A stretch of 25,758 bases of DNA from Elysia marginata (taxonomy: Eukaryota > Mollusca > Gastropoda > Plakobranchidae), in NCBI GenBank assembly GCA_019649035.1, contig BMAT01011161.1:177475-203232 (forward strand). Reading direction: 5' to 3'. Under the pieces are notes generated by a model, which worked only from the letters and a program-made list of their open reading frames with translations, had not been told where the DNA came from and made no database searches. The translations under genes and the position numbers were made by a program. This document shows positions 8,651 to 21,488 of the stretch, piece after piece (position 1 is the stretch's first letter; each line of letters begins with the position of its first letter).

Positions 8651-10031
8651 AATACCAGATCAATTCATCCATCTATACAGCTAATATTGTTTTAGTCAAT
8701 TACATCGATTCATCAAAATATTTTGTAGGTCCATCCTGTCTGCCCTCGGGTAGATTAAAAAAAAAAAAACAAGAATTTCGGATACATTTTTAAACTTAAT
8801 GTGTCTAACATTAAAAAGATTATGAGACAAATGATGCAAATGTCTATTTTCACTTTCTTTTTTTTTGGGCTTCTTAATATTTTAGTATTCTATGCATTGA
8901 ACAAAGAAAAGGGTTTGTGTGTCATTAATAAAGGCTTTACATGTCCCATGGTTAAAAAAATATTTACAAATTTTATCATAGTCCGAAGTCAGGTTTAACT
9001 CCTATTTGAAAGGAAAATTTTGTTTTGGGTTATTGGTTATTAGATTTTATAATTATTGTGTACATAAGTAGCATTTTCCTCAGAAGTTTTCCTTGAGAGC
9101 GATGGTAGCCTGTTATTTGATTAAGGCAACTTGCATCTGTACACATATCCTGTTTGAATAGTTTGTTTTCAGCTCTGACCTTGTAATGATCATATCTAGG
9201 TTAGCCACTGCTTATATTATAGCAATCGATTCCATTATTGCACGTGTGTATTGGACCAGTATTATGCAGCTGCTTTGTGGTCATGTGCCAAATAAGCTAC
9301 AATATCAACACTTAAGTGGCCAAAAGAACTCTCACTGGGTAGATCATTTGTCATGGCAAGATAATTCAGGAATGATGTTTCTCAACTACAGCACTAGGGT
9401 ACAAAGATAATCAAATTGCAGCGTGAGCTTTAATGAAGATTTCTACTTCTTAATTAACATTCTGGTCTTTTATCAGAATGTACTGATTATTTTATCATGA
9501 GTTTAGACCACATGAAAGTTACCTGTTAAATTCACAGCCGTGTTCAGGCTATGAACCAATTTGGTTTTTAAAAAAGGTGGTAAAAATGCTACAAACTCAG
9601 TACATAGTCTTGTCTGAATTATACCATCATAAAGGTACCAGTATTTATATAAATAATAAAAATTAACAAAATAAAATAATGTAAAGGAATCATTTTTGCC
9701 TAATTTTCAAGTGATTTAGGTCAGATAAATAGTTGAGGGATTTTATGTGTTATTTTACAGTTGGTACAATCTTGTAACGGAAAGTAATGTTTAAAAAGAA
9801 TTGTTATAGCACTTTCTAGGATTAAAACTTTATTGGCGATAAAATTTTTGAAAACTATCATAATACCACAGTCTGTGGCATATTAATGTAATAAATATGA
9901 ATCTTCCTGGTTTTAAAAGGGCTTTGAATTGATGCAGTTGTAGGCGTAAGACATTAAATGATACAATTTGAAAAGTTTTAAAACTTGAACTTGAATTTAC
10001 ACAGTTACTTTTAATGTTCATACATATATTT

Positions 10032-10250
10032 CAGGGATGCCACTTTTCAGTTACAATATTCTGTTTTTTTCATTTTGATTGAGGTTTGAGAAACTGAATG
10101 AACACACAAATTAGAACAAGATAAATAAGATTAATTGTATGAACATTGACAATTCAGTGCTCCCCAAATGAATCATTTTTATGCTCATTTACGCGAGAAT
10201 GTAGCGCCAGGATTTTCAAGTGTGTTCAGAAAATTTGAGTGGCATCCCTG
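10032..10250. mobile_element. hAT-like MITE, 219 bp
   Basis: There are perfect 13-bp terminal inverted repeats, CAGGGATGCCACT at 10032-10044 and AGTGGCATCCCTG at 10238-10250. CAGGG ends and a short AT-rich interior without an ORF fit non-autonomous hAT elements. The flanking 8-mers ATATATTT and ATGTTTTG match at 5 of 8 positions, consistent with a decayed 8-bp duplication but not proof of one. It lies in the putative 3' UTR. Confidence 0.55.
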
Positions 10251-11482
10251 ATGTTTTGTGTTAACTAGTCAACTCCTTGACAACGTTTTATTTTTTAACT
10301 AGGTGTTTTTGTACATGAACTGTGATGGCGAAAGCATGTACATGTAATTTATATGTCGACTCTTTGTGTCATCATGTGCTTTCAAGGACATCTCAAAGTG
10401 GGGTTAGAAGATGGAAGTTAATTTAGATCATGTAATTTATGATTTATAAGCTGTTGTTTATGTTAAACTGGCATGTTTTTATTTCTTGAATAATAAGTCT
10501 GTACTTACTTTTTTGTGATTTGCCTACCCAGTAGAGGACAGCTGTGTTATTCAATAGGATTAGAATGTTACTACTTCATTGTATTTTAATTTCATGTTTT
10601 GCACCACTGTTGTGTACTTTAACCCCTATTATTCAATTCATGACTTGACCATAAGTAACAATTTTTCTGCTTTTCTTTTGTATTTCTGTGTTATGAACCG
10701 ACGAAGGACAATCAATCTAACTTTCCAACTGTATTCTCTCTTGCATTTAATTTAACCCATCCAGAAACGTGAATATGAACAAAAACATCTTTTTCTTTAA
10801 AATTTATTGCCTAGTTGGTAACTAGTCCTTTATTGTGTTGTGTTAAGGGTTAAATGTGTATTATAAAACACAGGTCTAAATTGCAAACACAAACCGAAAG
10901 TTGTTGGGCTTCATAATAGTTTTATTGTTGAGTTTTTCTGGTTACAATCATCACATTCGTTTCTCATTTTGTAAACATCCAATTAATGTTGCTAACGTTC
11001 CAGCCATAAAAACTGTAACTGTTTTAAGTAACATTACACACTAAATGCAATACATCGTTCAACACATCAGCAACTTAAACCGGAAGACTCGTAAGGTAAG
11101 CACATGTATTTCTGACTAGTCCATAAAGATGGCATAGTTTTTTTTTTAATGAACTGTGTTTCACCAGAAAGAAAAAAGTATGCCTAAAATTTTTTTTAAA
11201 GATTATTTAAAGTAGGAATTGCCATAAATTACAGCACTAAGGCGCTCAAAGAATAAGTGTTGTCAAGATTGCATGAACAATCACAATAATGGTAATAAAT
11301 AACTTAATTCTGTTCACAATACCATTTGCTGAGTTTTACTGAATGTTCAGCATTCTTCTGTACAACTCCGTAGCAAGCCCAGTTGAGTGGTTGGACCTGA
11401 TGTTGACTTCCTCTTAATTTGTTTTTCTCTTATAACAACTTTTTGGTTTAACAATGTAACTTAGCACTGTGTATCTTGAATT

Positions 11483-11530
11483 CTAACAAAATTAGCAACA
11501 AATGTTTTTGTGCAGCATTTGTTTTGTTAG
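11483..11530 (+). other. Imperfect hairpin in putative 3' UTR
   Basis: CTAACAAAA (11483-11491) and ACAAATG (11498-11504) pair with CATTTGTTTTGTTAG (11516-11530), leaving a 6-base bulge and an 11-base loop. The stem is AT-rich, so this is weak evidence for a functional structure. Confidence 0.3.
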
Positions 11531-13271
11531 CATTGTAAGTCTTCTAATGAGAAGATAACCCTGAAACTAAGATAGTTTCTGCACAGAAAAAAACAGCAGG
11601 CACTTGAAAACTTCTGTACAACATAGCGCATTTAATGTTATTTTTGTTTTATTTACCGTTGATGAGTATAGAGATATATGCATGTGATATAGTAATAAAA
11701 AGTTATCTTCTCAGTCGAAAATAGACTGACTTGGCATTACCAGTGATGGATTCAGTTTGAAAAAAAATATTTGAGCTTTCATACTTGATTCTTGATAATA
11801 TCATGACCAAAACTGGCATTAGATTTAGATTTATGCTCTAGACAATGTCATATCCAGTTGTAGAATACATGTTACTTTCCATTCATTTACTAATATGTAT
11901 CAGCTTTACACTGTAGAGTTATGTCTCAGTCTATTGTAGTGACTGCTGCCCAAATATCTCTGGTTGAGAATCAGGATTTAACTACGGTATAGTTCAAATA
12001 ATTTGAATACTTGCTTAATTTGAGCTGTGTTCAGATTTCCAATTTTAGCTATATTGTGTAATATAGGCCCACTCATCCTGATCATTTGATTTTGAGTACT
12101 TCAAAGTTAGATTTTTTCCCTGTTGAGTTCAAAATACCCATACTGTACTGAAGTTTTCCTCCCACTTTTGGTAAAAAGAGTTTAAAGTCCGGTGCTTTGT
12201 TTTTTCCAGACGACAGTGATCTCAGTCATATTGAATCTTGTATAGTGTCAGACATTTTTTAAAAACCTATGCTTTGATGTTACTGCAGTTGAAAATTCAT
12301 TTTTATTTATTCGTACCGGTTGGGTTTTTTTTTTTTTTTAAATATCAAAATTTTTTCCTTCATCAGTTTTTCCCACCTTCTGCTGACTGTATGGTTCTTG
12401 GCATTTTCATTGATAAGTTTTTGACTGTCTGTGCTCTCTTCATCTTCAGGTTTTTCATGCTTCAATTTGCAGTATATCATCTTTTTATTTTCTATGATCT
12501 TAGGTTATGTCTGTTCCTAAGGTTTAGTAATGGGCAATTCAGAGAAATATACAGGCCGAATGTTGAATACCAGTACACCATTTAAAGAAACCCTAGATTT
12601 TTGCCTTCTCCACCTTTGAAAAATAACTTGTTATTTAAACTATTCATGATTTTGATAGTTGGAGAAAATACTTTTGACTGGAATCAGTTTAATACATGTG
12701 CTTACTTGGTGTCTCTGGCTTTTTTTGTTTGTTCCCTTCAGCCAAGTCAATGCTGTTCACTGTGTCAAACACTTAACCTAATTGAGATTTTATGGCCACA
12801 ACGTTGATGTGCAACCAGTAAAGAATAAGCCACTTTATGGTAGCGTCTTGGGTGTCTCCGTTTGTTAGAGAGAAAAAAAGTGAATATATCGCATGATATG
12901 TTCTTCATTTTGGGTAGAGTTAAGTGCAATTTTAATTTTTTCCTCCAAAATTTTTTTGCCAGATTATGTTTTATTTTGATGGAAAGTAATCTTACTTATG
13001 AGACTGACAAATCATTGAAAAGATGCAGTTGAGGCAGCTATACACTAAATAAATTGGCAAAGTTTGTCCTGAACACGCAAGCTGTGTTGATTGTTGATAT
13101 GCCGAGTTAGAGGACTTGCCAGAAACTGGAAAGCAAAGTTTCTCTTGGACTGAGTTCCGTATAAGACATCTGGTATGAGACTGCTGCCTTACTTGGCCGT
13201 TCTGGCTCCAAATCCGATCCAAATAGACTTACTTTCATCTGCTGCAATGGGAGATCATTAAGAAACAAGAT

Positions 13272-13334
13272 AAACTTGCCAACTGAAGTTTGTCTCTCAG
13301 ATTAGGTTTTTTTGAGGATCAGTTTGGCAAGTTT
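13272..13334 (+). other. Hairpin with 15-bp arms
   Basis: AAACTTGCCAACTGA (13272-13286) is the reverse complement of TCAGTTTGGCAAGTTT (13319-13334) except for one extra T. The loop is 32 bases. A similar word, TTGGCAAAGTTTG, occurs near 13051, so this may be part of an old palindromic repeat and not an RNA element. Confidence 0.5.
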
Positions 13335-14791
13335 GCGAGAACTGTGATGGTACATGTTATTGGTATACAGTATAGCCCCTAATCAAAACCTGGTAAAATC
13401 AAGTCTAAAAGGAAGTCTTACCCCTGAGGTTGGAATTAAGTAGATACCCATATAACATTAGAAACAAACGTTCTTAAATTTAAGGACACATCAGAGGAAT
13501 GATTTTTATTGAGGGGTTCCGCTATACTTGTCTTTAATTTTAGTATATCAAGTACATGTAGGAGTATATTTAGATTTTTATAGCTTATATAACTTGCTAG
13601 AAATGTTGAAAGAGAACTTTGAGACTAGGTGGGAGTAGATTAGAATCAATGTGTGTAGTATGTTTCATGTACACATTTCACATTTTTTATTTCTGGCAGG
13701 AAATTGGTTATAGGTGTGCTTGTTTTGTTTCTTGTTGTTGCAAACCACTGTCTTTTCATGATATTGATTACTTAGGTTTAGAATTTATCTTTGGCTTTCA
13801 GCATGTTGCATGTTAAGTGCATGATTTAGTAGAACAATGAATACTTTACATTTTGTACTTTGATTTCAGTAATGTATGAAGGTTTTCATGACACAACATG
13901 TTATAAACACATTGTATAAGCTTTTTGAAAAAAAACTTGAGAAAAAGGGGGCAAAATCTGTGGATTTGTGTTATTTTTTTTTTAAATATTTTTATTCCTC
14001 AATAATGGCTGTAACAGATGTAAGATGATAGTATAAAAGAAGATGGTATCTCTGGTTGAAAATTTTGTGAAAATGAGTTGCTTTTACTTAAAATATCAAA
14101 CTTTTCAAAAACGGATATAATGCGTTTTGTCTTGAAACCCTTCATATGTAGCCATATTATGTAAGCTTTGCTGTACATTTGTTGATTTCAGTAGTATGTG
14201 CATGAATTATGTTTGCATGGTTGTACAGTCGTACTGCAGAGATTTGATGGAATGGCCAGATGGTGCTCCCTAAGTCGTGTCAGTCATAAGAGAAGCACAC
14301 AAAAAAGGGCAACGACAATTTGAATATGGGTGTTTCCTTTTGGTGGGCTGTTAAAATACTTCAGTCCATATATCTTATAAACATTAGTAATTTATTTCTT
14401 TTTCACTAGTTTCACATTAGCTGATGCCTAATTTAACAAGGATGCTTCCCTGTGTGTAAGAATAAAAGCTTCCAAGATTCAGGATAAATACCGGTTTTAG
14501 AAATACTTTGACATAAAATGTCAAACATCATTATTTCATCTTTGAACCCTTTGACTTGAACTGTGTATAGAAATATTGTTGTATTCGACATGTTTGTCAT
14601 GATATGGGGCGTTCTAGCGACACTGAAAGCTTCAGGTGATGATGTGTGTATTTATTTAAAACAATCTGCAATCAGCGTGATGCGTGTGTGTGTGTGTGTT
14701 TGTCAAACCATGCATAGTACCAGGACATCTGTAACCTTCACATTATTTTCTAAATTCTCCTTGTTCCATCTCTTCTTCACAATGACATGTT

Positions 14792-15061
14792 TACAGTGGG
14801 CAGTCACAGTTTCAGCAATCGTTAACGGGTCTATCCATATAGTGTAAAATCTCATTGATCAAAAAAATAAACATTGAGCCATTGCACTGAAACTTTTTGT
14901 CCACATCTTGAAGTCCAATTTGATCTACAATTTTTAGCATTGGACTCAGGGCATCTAAAGTGTAATCCTGATGAAGTCAACACGTCAGGACCGAAAAAAT
15001 GTGTTGACTCTAAGCAAGGGCTTCCCTTAAAGTTGTTGACTTTAAGTGGATTCCACTGTAC
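14792..15061. mobile_element. Possible TA-flanked MITE with palindrome-rich right end
   Basis: The left end TACAGTGG (14792-14799) is inverted as CCACTGTA at 15053-15060, fitting TA-target Tc1/mariner/pogo-type ends, but the match stops after about 8 bases. The right half is full of palindromes: AGTCAACAC/GTGTTGACT (14975-14983 with 15001-15009), CTTAAAGT/ACTTTAAG (15026-15033 with 15039-15046) and AGTGGATTCCACT (15045-15057). The short inverted end could be chance; the nested palindromes are real. Confidence 0.4.
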
Positions 15062-15501
15062 AATGTTGTTGATGTTGTGATGGTTTAAATCTCTAAAAAA
15101 ATAAAGAGCGAATGGGGGCGGAGGGGTGGTATGTAAATACAGAGAGAGAGATGGGACAGGTGAGGGGCAATGGAGTGAAGAGATGTACATATGAGTGTGA
15201 TATTACATTTAAAGAGTTGTTGTGTGTGTGTTTGTGGGTACTCTTGAGTAATTACATAATACATTGTATACATGATACTTGAATTTACAACTGTTCGATA
15301 TTTTTTTTTGCAATGTTTAGGTATAATTTATAGAAACAGTATTTGTATCCTATTTTGTTTTCTCCTCTTCGTGAACGTTGTTGTTGCCGTTCTACTACCT
15401 TACATCACCGTGTATTTTAAGTGTCGTCAAATAATTCCTCTTCACAACATGTCACCTGAGCAATGTCTGTCAAATTACGATTTTGGAATATGCTTGATGT
15501 C

Positions 15502-15507
15502 AATAAA
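15502..15507 (+). terminator. Candidate distal poly(A) signal
   Basis: AATAAA followed after about 30 bases by a GT/T-rich element (TTGTTTTTTTTTAATT, from about 15535). This is the best-formed cleavage signal in the T-rich region, and it coincides with the end of the T-over-A strand bias. Confidence 0.45.
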
Positions 15508-15540
15508 TTAGATGGAAACTCTGAAAACATGGGCTTGTTT

Positions 15541-16860
15541 TTTTTTAATTCTTTTTATTTTTTTTATCCTGTGAATGTTGCTGTCGTACCTATTATAGTC
15601 GGGTTGTTGCAAACTTCGTCTCTTTCCTGTTGAAATTTCTCTTTGTTGTATATTCCACACAGTCTTGTGTTGGTACACGTAGTCATGTCATGCACAAGAC
15701 AAGTTAGGAAGATTTAAGTGTTGGTTTCATTTCTAAACCTAAACATTTAATCCTTTGGCTGTAATACCTGTCTTGCATTCCACTGTCAAGCTGACCTAAA
15801 AGTAGTTTTGTCAAAGGTGGACCAGGGCAGGATAAGACGTTTATGATCAATGCACCAACTGTTCCAATCCGGCCCGGAGAATCTTATGGATTGCTCGGTT
15901 TTATGTTTTGTTTGATCAGGGAGCGTTTGCATATTACGTCATAACAAATTCTTTATTACCCTTCTAACCGATGTTATCAAATAATTCTAGTTCATAAAGT
16001 TGAAAAGAAATAAGAATCGACACAGGTAAACATTTGACGCCCCCTTCCCCCTAGTTGAAGGCATAATGTGCAAACTTTCTCGTAGACAAGCCGACCAATA
16101 CATGAATGGAGGAAAATAGGCACCTCGAAATAACATAGTCCGACATACAGAGAGGAAAGTACACGTAAGCAGCTTGAGATAGGTAGAATATTTTTAACCT
16201 CCCACTCTTTAGTCCTTCTTCATCCTACTGCACCACAACTAGTACTACTACAAGTACAAAAAGTATGATGGTAATGCAAAAATTTGCACACTAACTAAAA
16301 TAATCGTTATCATAGCCGTGCAGTATTTACGCTTGGCGGCGCTTTAGGTCGATCCAAATACAATAATAACAAAACTGAAAAGTGTGAAGAGTCTTGGCAT
16401 TGCTTGTTGTAACTGAATATTTCGGATATTTCGAAATCACCTCATATTTTTTTAGTTCTCCGAAACGCGCTGGAAGTGCGTAATCTACTAAGGTCTTATG
16501 TATGCCTGCATTTTTTAAGTTGACGTGGTTTTACACATTCATAATTGCAATGGCGACAATAAAAAGTGTTCGATCTCACCAAACTACGCCATCTTTGCTG
16601 CCCCAACACTGTTTCAGGTATAAAGGCTAACGCCGCAGATATTGCTTACACACGCATTGTGTTGAACTGGTGGAGGATTTTTTACGTAAACCTACACTGT
16701 TTCGCACTTATATGCATCTTACGTGGTTTTCCTTTATTTCCGGTACTTTATTTTATGATAGAGCATGTCAATTTTAATGTCTTCATGTGGGAGCACTAAA
16801 GTCATTCTGAACTCTGTTTGAACGAGTGCTGGCTGAGAAGTAGCCCAAGTTCCGTTTGAT
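15541..16860. other. Intergenic stretch, no gene seen
   Basis: No ORF with coding character. A CRE-like TTACGTCAT (15934-15942) and an 8-bp inverted repeat GTCTTGTG/CACAAGAC (near 15660-15705) are present, but neither has supporting context. Confidence 0.5.
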
Positions 16861-16875
16861 ATTAACTTTTGTTAG

Positions 16876-17160
16876 ATGCAGTCACATAGCAAAAGATCAC
16901 TCATTAGAGATGAAGAAGATATTGATAGAAGAAAGCAACTCTCCACATCTGATCGGCTAAAGATTAGAAACATTTGGACAGGAAGTGACAAAATAAAGAG
17001 AGACGCTGAAATTAAACTCTACCGGGCACTTGTTAAATCGGCGCTGGCACAAAACTGTGACACAAGGTACTTACACAAACCGCAGAGAGCTAATAAGTAA
17101 AGTAGACTCATTTCATCGAAAACAATCCTACTACACCAAATATCTCAATCATTATAAAAA
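16876..17160 (+). mobile_element. Frameshifted LINE remnant after the reverse transcriptase palm
   Basis: One frame gives IRDEEDIDRRKQLSTSDRLK, then IRNIWTGSDKIKRDAEIKLY and RALVKSALAQNCDT. This is the region just downstream of the catalytic palm in many LINEs (RRKQLS, KIK..IKLYRALV, YNC.T). From about 17070 the homologous reading moves to another + frame (REL-ISK-VDSFHRKQ), so there is at least one frameshift plus a stop at 17098-17100. No intact reverse transcriptase or endonuclease surrounds it. Possible further degraded C-terminal sequence around 17391-17534 (LKNKKDLDQ) is uncertain. Confidence 0.7.
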
Positions 17161-17199
17161 AAAATTTATATCTAATATGTAAGGAAAAACCTCTTATAA

Positions 17200-19370
17200 T
17201 AATGCCCACTTCAAAAGCCGGACATACATTGAGAAGAGATTAGAAAATTCCATTCAATTGGGATTTAAGGAGTCTTACTTTGTTCGAAAAGAGGGGGGAA
17301 GGGGGATTTCTATGAAAACTACTTACAGCATTGGCGAACAGATCCCTCTAGGACCTTACTCGTTTACCAGCAGGCGAACTTAAAGTTTAACTGAAGAATA
17401 AGAAAGACCTCGACCAGCATATGGAGATTGACTACAGTCTCAGAAACAGCCCTGGCATTCGCGACGACCAGGTGGGAGAACTAGGACTAAAGGCGATGGG
17501 CCAGGCATATAAAGCATACATAAAAGAAAGCTAATATAAGCTATCCTGTTGAACATTTTAAGTTCCAGCGTAGTCATTTAGGGGATGCACACAGGTCTGA
17601 CAACAGAGGACTACGTGGAGTTGGCGCATATCCACGGAGGGGAATTCTTGTGACTTTCCCAGGAAGGAAATTCGAATATAACGCTTGAAACTATAGGCCT
17701 ATTAGGAAGGATAACTGAAAAGAGACTTTAGATTAAAATACAAATTTGACCAGAGAGAATCCATAACATCAGAAAGGAAACGACCTTGAGCCAGGTCTAT
17801 ATACTTATAAAGAAGACCTAACATGAAAATGTCCTGATTCAAGGAAATTCAAAAAAACATGTATTGCTTCGGTGGTGTAGGTCCTGTTTACTAGTATTAG
17901 CTGAGAAATTGAGGATGTAGATCACATAGAAAATCTAGATCAAGGACAGACAGTGAACTCGGGACAATAGGCCTATGTCAAATCTACAAGCTCTTTAAGC
18001 TAGTCTTGTAACGACGTAAGTCAACATGTTTGGCCAATTGAAGTACAAAGTCAAGTAGAAAGTTGCACGACTGGTAAAGATAAAATGTTTTCGGGTTTTC
18101 CTGGTCATATCCAAACGCGTGTTGTTTTGATGTGTTTACAGATTAGCACAGCATAACACTTGTCCTAGATAAGATAAATACATTGGATGGAGGAGAAAAA
18201 TCGCAAAATACCGCGTGGATAGCGTTGAAAAAATGTCGCTTTGACAAATTGGTTATTTCCCATCTAGGCAGATGTGAAGCAATCAGGGAAAACCAGGCAC
18301 AAGTCGCTCAAACTAAGTTTGCGTTGGCCATTTCAAGACAGTGAAACGTTAAAAAATATTTACCATTTTAATTTGCTTTTAATTTTTAAAAAGTAGTTTC
18401 AGGATGTAGAGAAGTTACAAATCTACTATGTCAGACTCCCACAAATCATTGCGCTATCATGAAAGCTGCCAAAACGTCAATATATCAGTACAGCTGACTT
18501 TGCCTGGTCTATCTTGGCTGTTTCTTAATTATGAAAATATAATACATGCAGTCAGTCACTTGAATACTTTGTTGTTGTTTTTACATTACATGTATAAGCA
18601 GACTATCGTTAGGGATGACTGCAACATTTGGGCGTGTCAGAAATGATTCGAGTAATCACAGCTTTTTATCGTTGTCATTGGCCAAGAGCGTCCAACAAGT
18701 AAAACTTCCTGTTATTCCTCCCAAAATAAGTTCTGATATCCAAACGAAACGGAAGTATTGCAATGTGTAAAGATGCTCCACCCACGAATCACTTGACTTA
18801 AACAACGACACCTCTCTGTTTGTATACTCACTTCGGTATGTGCCAGGATGCAATCAGCACGAATGTGCTCATGACACGATGGGCTAGACTGTCTATGTTC
18901 TTAATCTGTCACGAGTCAAGCTTACCTAATTCTTTGACAGGAAGATCATGGATGGTATTTTTTTTAACCAGAGTTTAGCATGTGTATACAAGCAATAACG
19001 AATCGTTCATAAAATTTGAAAAAAAAAAAAAAACGGTACTGGGCATGCGAGAAGAAAATGCAATTTCTTAAATGTCAAGTATGACGTATACTTTAATTCT
19101 CTGACTTGATATTTGCTGGTAAAATGTAGTTTGTCGTTTGATAAGAGTTAAGTTTACTAGGCCTGCAATCGATAGCGAAACATTCATAGTTAATTACAGA
19201 AAGATACTTTCTTTCAAATAAGAAAACGAAAAAAATGAGTAAGAAACCAAATGAAGCAAGGCACGGTAAAACGACAGCCAAATTTCCATTTCAAGATTCG
19301 GGCAAACTAGACGTGTGCCATGTATTGTAGTTATGGATACTCAGTAACACATTTTGTGTGTTCGATAAAC
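17200..19370. other. Non-coding stretch with possible LINE debris, no gene seen
   Basis: Short frames here have no recognisable domains. A poly(A) tract (about 19018-19033) has no matching target-site duplication that I could find. Two TAGGCCTA palindromes occur (17694-17701 and 17968-17975). Confidence 0.5.
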
Positions 19371-19396
19371 CTCTCTCTCTCTATCTATCTATCTCT

Positions 19397-19441
<45 letters not shown>

Positions 19442-19445
19442 TCTC
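19371..19445. repeat. (CT)n / (CTAT)n microsatellite
   Basis: CT units with a short CTAT segment (about 19380-19395) and minor interruptions. Confidence 0.95.
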
Positions 19446-19490
19446 AGTAGTTTGATAATTATAACAGTAACAATAATAGAAGTAGTAGTG

Positions 19491-19537
19491 GTAATAATAA
19501 TGATAATAATAATAATAATAATAACGATAATAGTAAT
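19491..19537. repeat. (TAA)n trinucleotide microsatellite
   Basis: Imperfect TAA units interrupted by TGA and CGA, close downstream of the CT repeat. Confidence 0.9.
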
Positions 19538-19539
19538 AC

Positions 19540-21488
19540 CCTTTCTTTATCAAAACGAGCCTATACGTATATAAGCATCCACGAATTTGAAACTGATTTG
19601 ATTAGATAGGCAATGCCTGTATATGTGAAGAATTAGCGGCACGGTAAACTCCCAATTTTCCCAGAAGAGTTTGACATGTTTGAAAACAAAGCAGGGGAAA
19701 AAAGAAGCAAAACATAAACACATACGGTGACATTTCATAGACATCAATGTATTTGAGAACATGTAGAGCAGAAATTAGCTTTAGTTGTTACATACTATGA
19801 CCGAAACCAAAGGGGAAAAATGTTGTTTTATCTCGTCGCTCTCTTACGCCACCTTTGTTATCACATTGCCAGATTTTTATACATTCATACATTGTCCAAT
19901 ACATTCTACATTGTGCCAGTTTGCATATTAACTGCAAAAAGGATTAAAAACAAACGAACAAGGAATGCAAAACAAGAAAAGGGTACCACTCAATTAAATT
20001 AACGCAACCGGAGATTATGGCCGTGCGTTGGATCCAATGTGAAATGAAAAGAATTCGTTTTCCTCGTGTTGAACGTACTCTAAGCTACTCATAAATGTTT
20101 GCACGGGGTCAGGGGTGAAATCTCAGTCTATGGTCTGAAACAGAAGAAACGGGGAAAAAAAACCACCCCGACCTGTGACCTCTGCAGCTATTTGGTCACA
20201 GTATAGGCCTACATGTAGTACACTTCAATACCATATACGGTTTAACCAGGCCAGGTGTTACCATTTTTTGTGTGCTAGGTTACGATTATCTTCATAGTCT
20301 TATCACTTGTCAGATCACGCTCTCAGCATGCATAGTCGTCGGGAAGGCGTACTCACGTTACATCACGGGGCAACTCTCAGATGTCTAGAATGTTAGTTCA
20401 TTGAGACGCATTATCGTCTCATCATAAAACAAGGCTACGCTTATTTCAACTTCCCAAAACAACAATCAGCTTATCTTCACTGCTATGTGCCGATTGATTT
20501 TTTTCTAACAACATCTTGGCTTTAAACAGAATTCAACTGGCTCTACCTTTAGCTTTTAAAGCGTTATAGGCAGTGTATTGTTTCCATTAAACGCACTACC
20601 AATAAAGCGGAGTTTCTAAAATCAATCAATTCAGAGTCGAAAAATGTCAACTTAGCCTAGTAAAAGATAAAGATGGGAATCTCGGTCATCCAATCGGTGC
20701 GAACAGTTTCTCGAGCGCGTGAAACACCGACTAAATTTAGATATCTAGGTCTAGGTCTTGCTGATCTTGAGGATATCTGCTAGGTGAGTCGAAAATACTG
20801 AGGGCTTGGCTAGCCTACATTTCTCGCTATCCGCGAGCGATGTGAAATCGAGGCTTTGTCCAAGATTTTCCTAAGAATCCCATGGCGAAGCATGTTAGTG
20901 GGTTGAAATGGCGTTCACGAACTGATTGTGTGACGGAGAATCTCTATGTCATTCTTTAGAGAAATGAGTTTGGAAAGGACATGTCGTTACTCAGGGTTTA
21001 ATACATAGGCCTAGGTGAAGCTAATAAGCTTATTAGTAAAAATTACTAAAAATGACAGCACTGAAGCACAAAGTCTGACAAAAATCCTGTTCAAGTTCTG
21101 ACCTGATGTTATTAGTGGTAATAGGATTGGTTAGTCGGCGCCTCTCCTCTTTCATCAAGTAGGCTACGGTACTTTTTTTCAGCGATCGACCGAATATTGA
21201 GCGTCCAGATCTTCATTTTTTTGTTACATTTATAGCCTGAGATAGTGGAGGAAGTAAGGCCTACTTAACGTCTCCTTCACTGCTTTAAGCTGCTTTTTTT
21301 GAGTGGCCTCATATGCAGGGCAACAACCTAGGCGTTTGTCTGAAGGAAGAAGGAAAAGAGGGACTTGAAAGTTTAAACCCTGTGTTCAAAATATTGTTTT
21401 GAATGTAAACCTTTTCTTGTTCTGCCTTTGATATATTTGTCTCTTTTTTCTTCCTCTTTTCTGTTTTTTTTTCATCTGTTTGTAGCCC

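Larger units (their letters stand above)
7002..15525 (+). other. Putative 8.5-kb 3' UTR of the zinc-finger gene
   Basis: From the stop codon to about 15525 the + strand is persistently T-rich over A. It has no ORF with coding character and no obvious promoter, and it carries many TGT/TTT-rich 3' UTR-like words, including a Pumilio-type TGTACATA (9059-9066). It ends in an AATAAA (15502-15507) followed by a T-run (from about 15538), after which the base composition changes. Alternative ends are likely at 7046 and 7869. That the whole stretch is one transcript is inference; parts could be intergenic. Confidence 0.4.

Noticed and set aside
12238..12585. 115-aa hydrophobic ORF that looks like a membrane protein
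   Set aside because: The Phe/Leu/Ile richness follows from the T-rich strand. There is no good start context and no domain, and it lies in the putative 3' UTR.
15934..15942. CRE-like TTACGTCAT site
   Set aside because: A single 9-base match with no gene or promoter next to it.
18656..18853. 65-aa minus-strand ORF without repeats
   Set aside because: There is no recognisable domain, splice context or neighbouring exon; the length is compatible with chance.
19018..19033. Poly(A) tract as the end of a retroposon
   Set aside because: I found no matching direct repeat upstream to serve as a target-site duplication.
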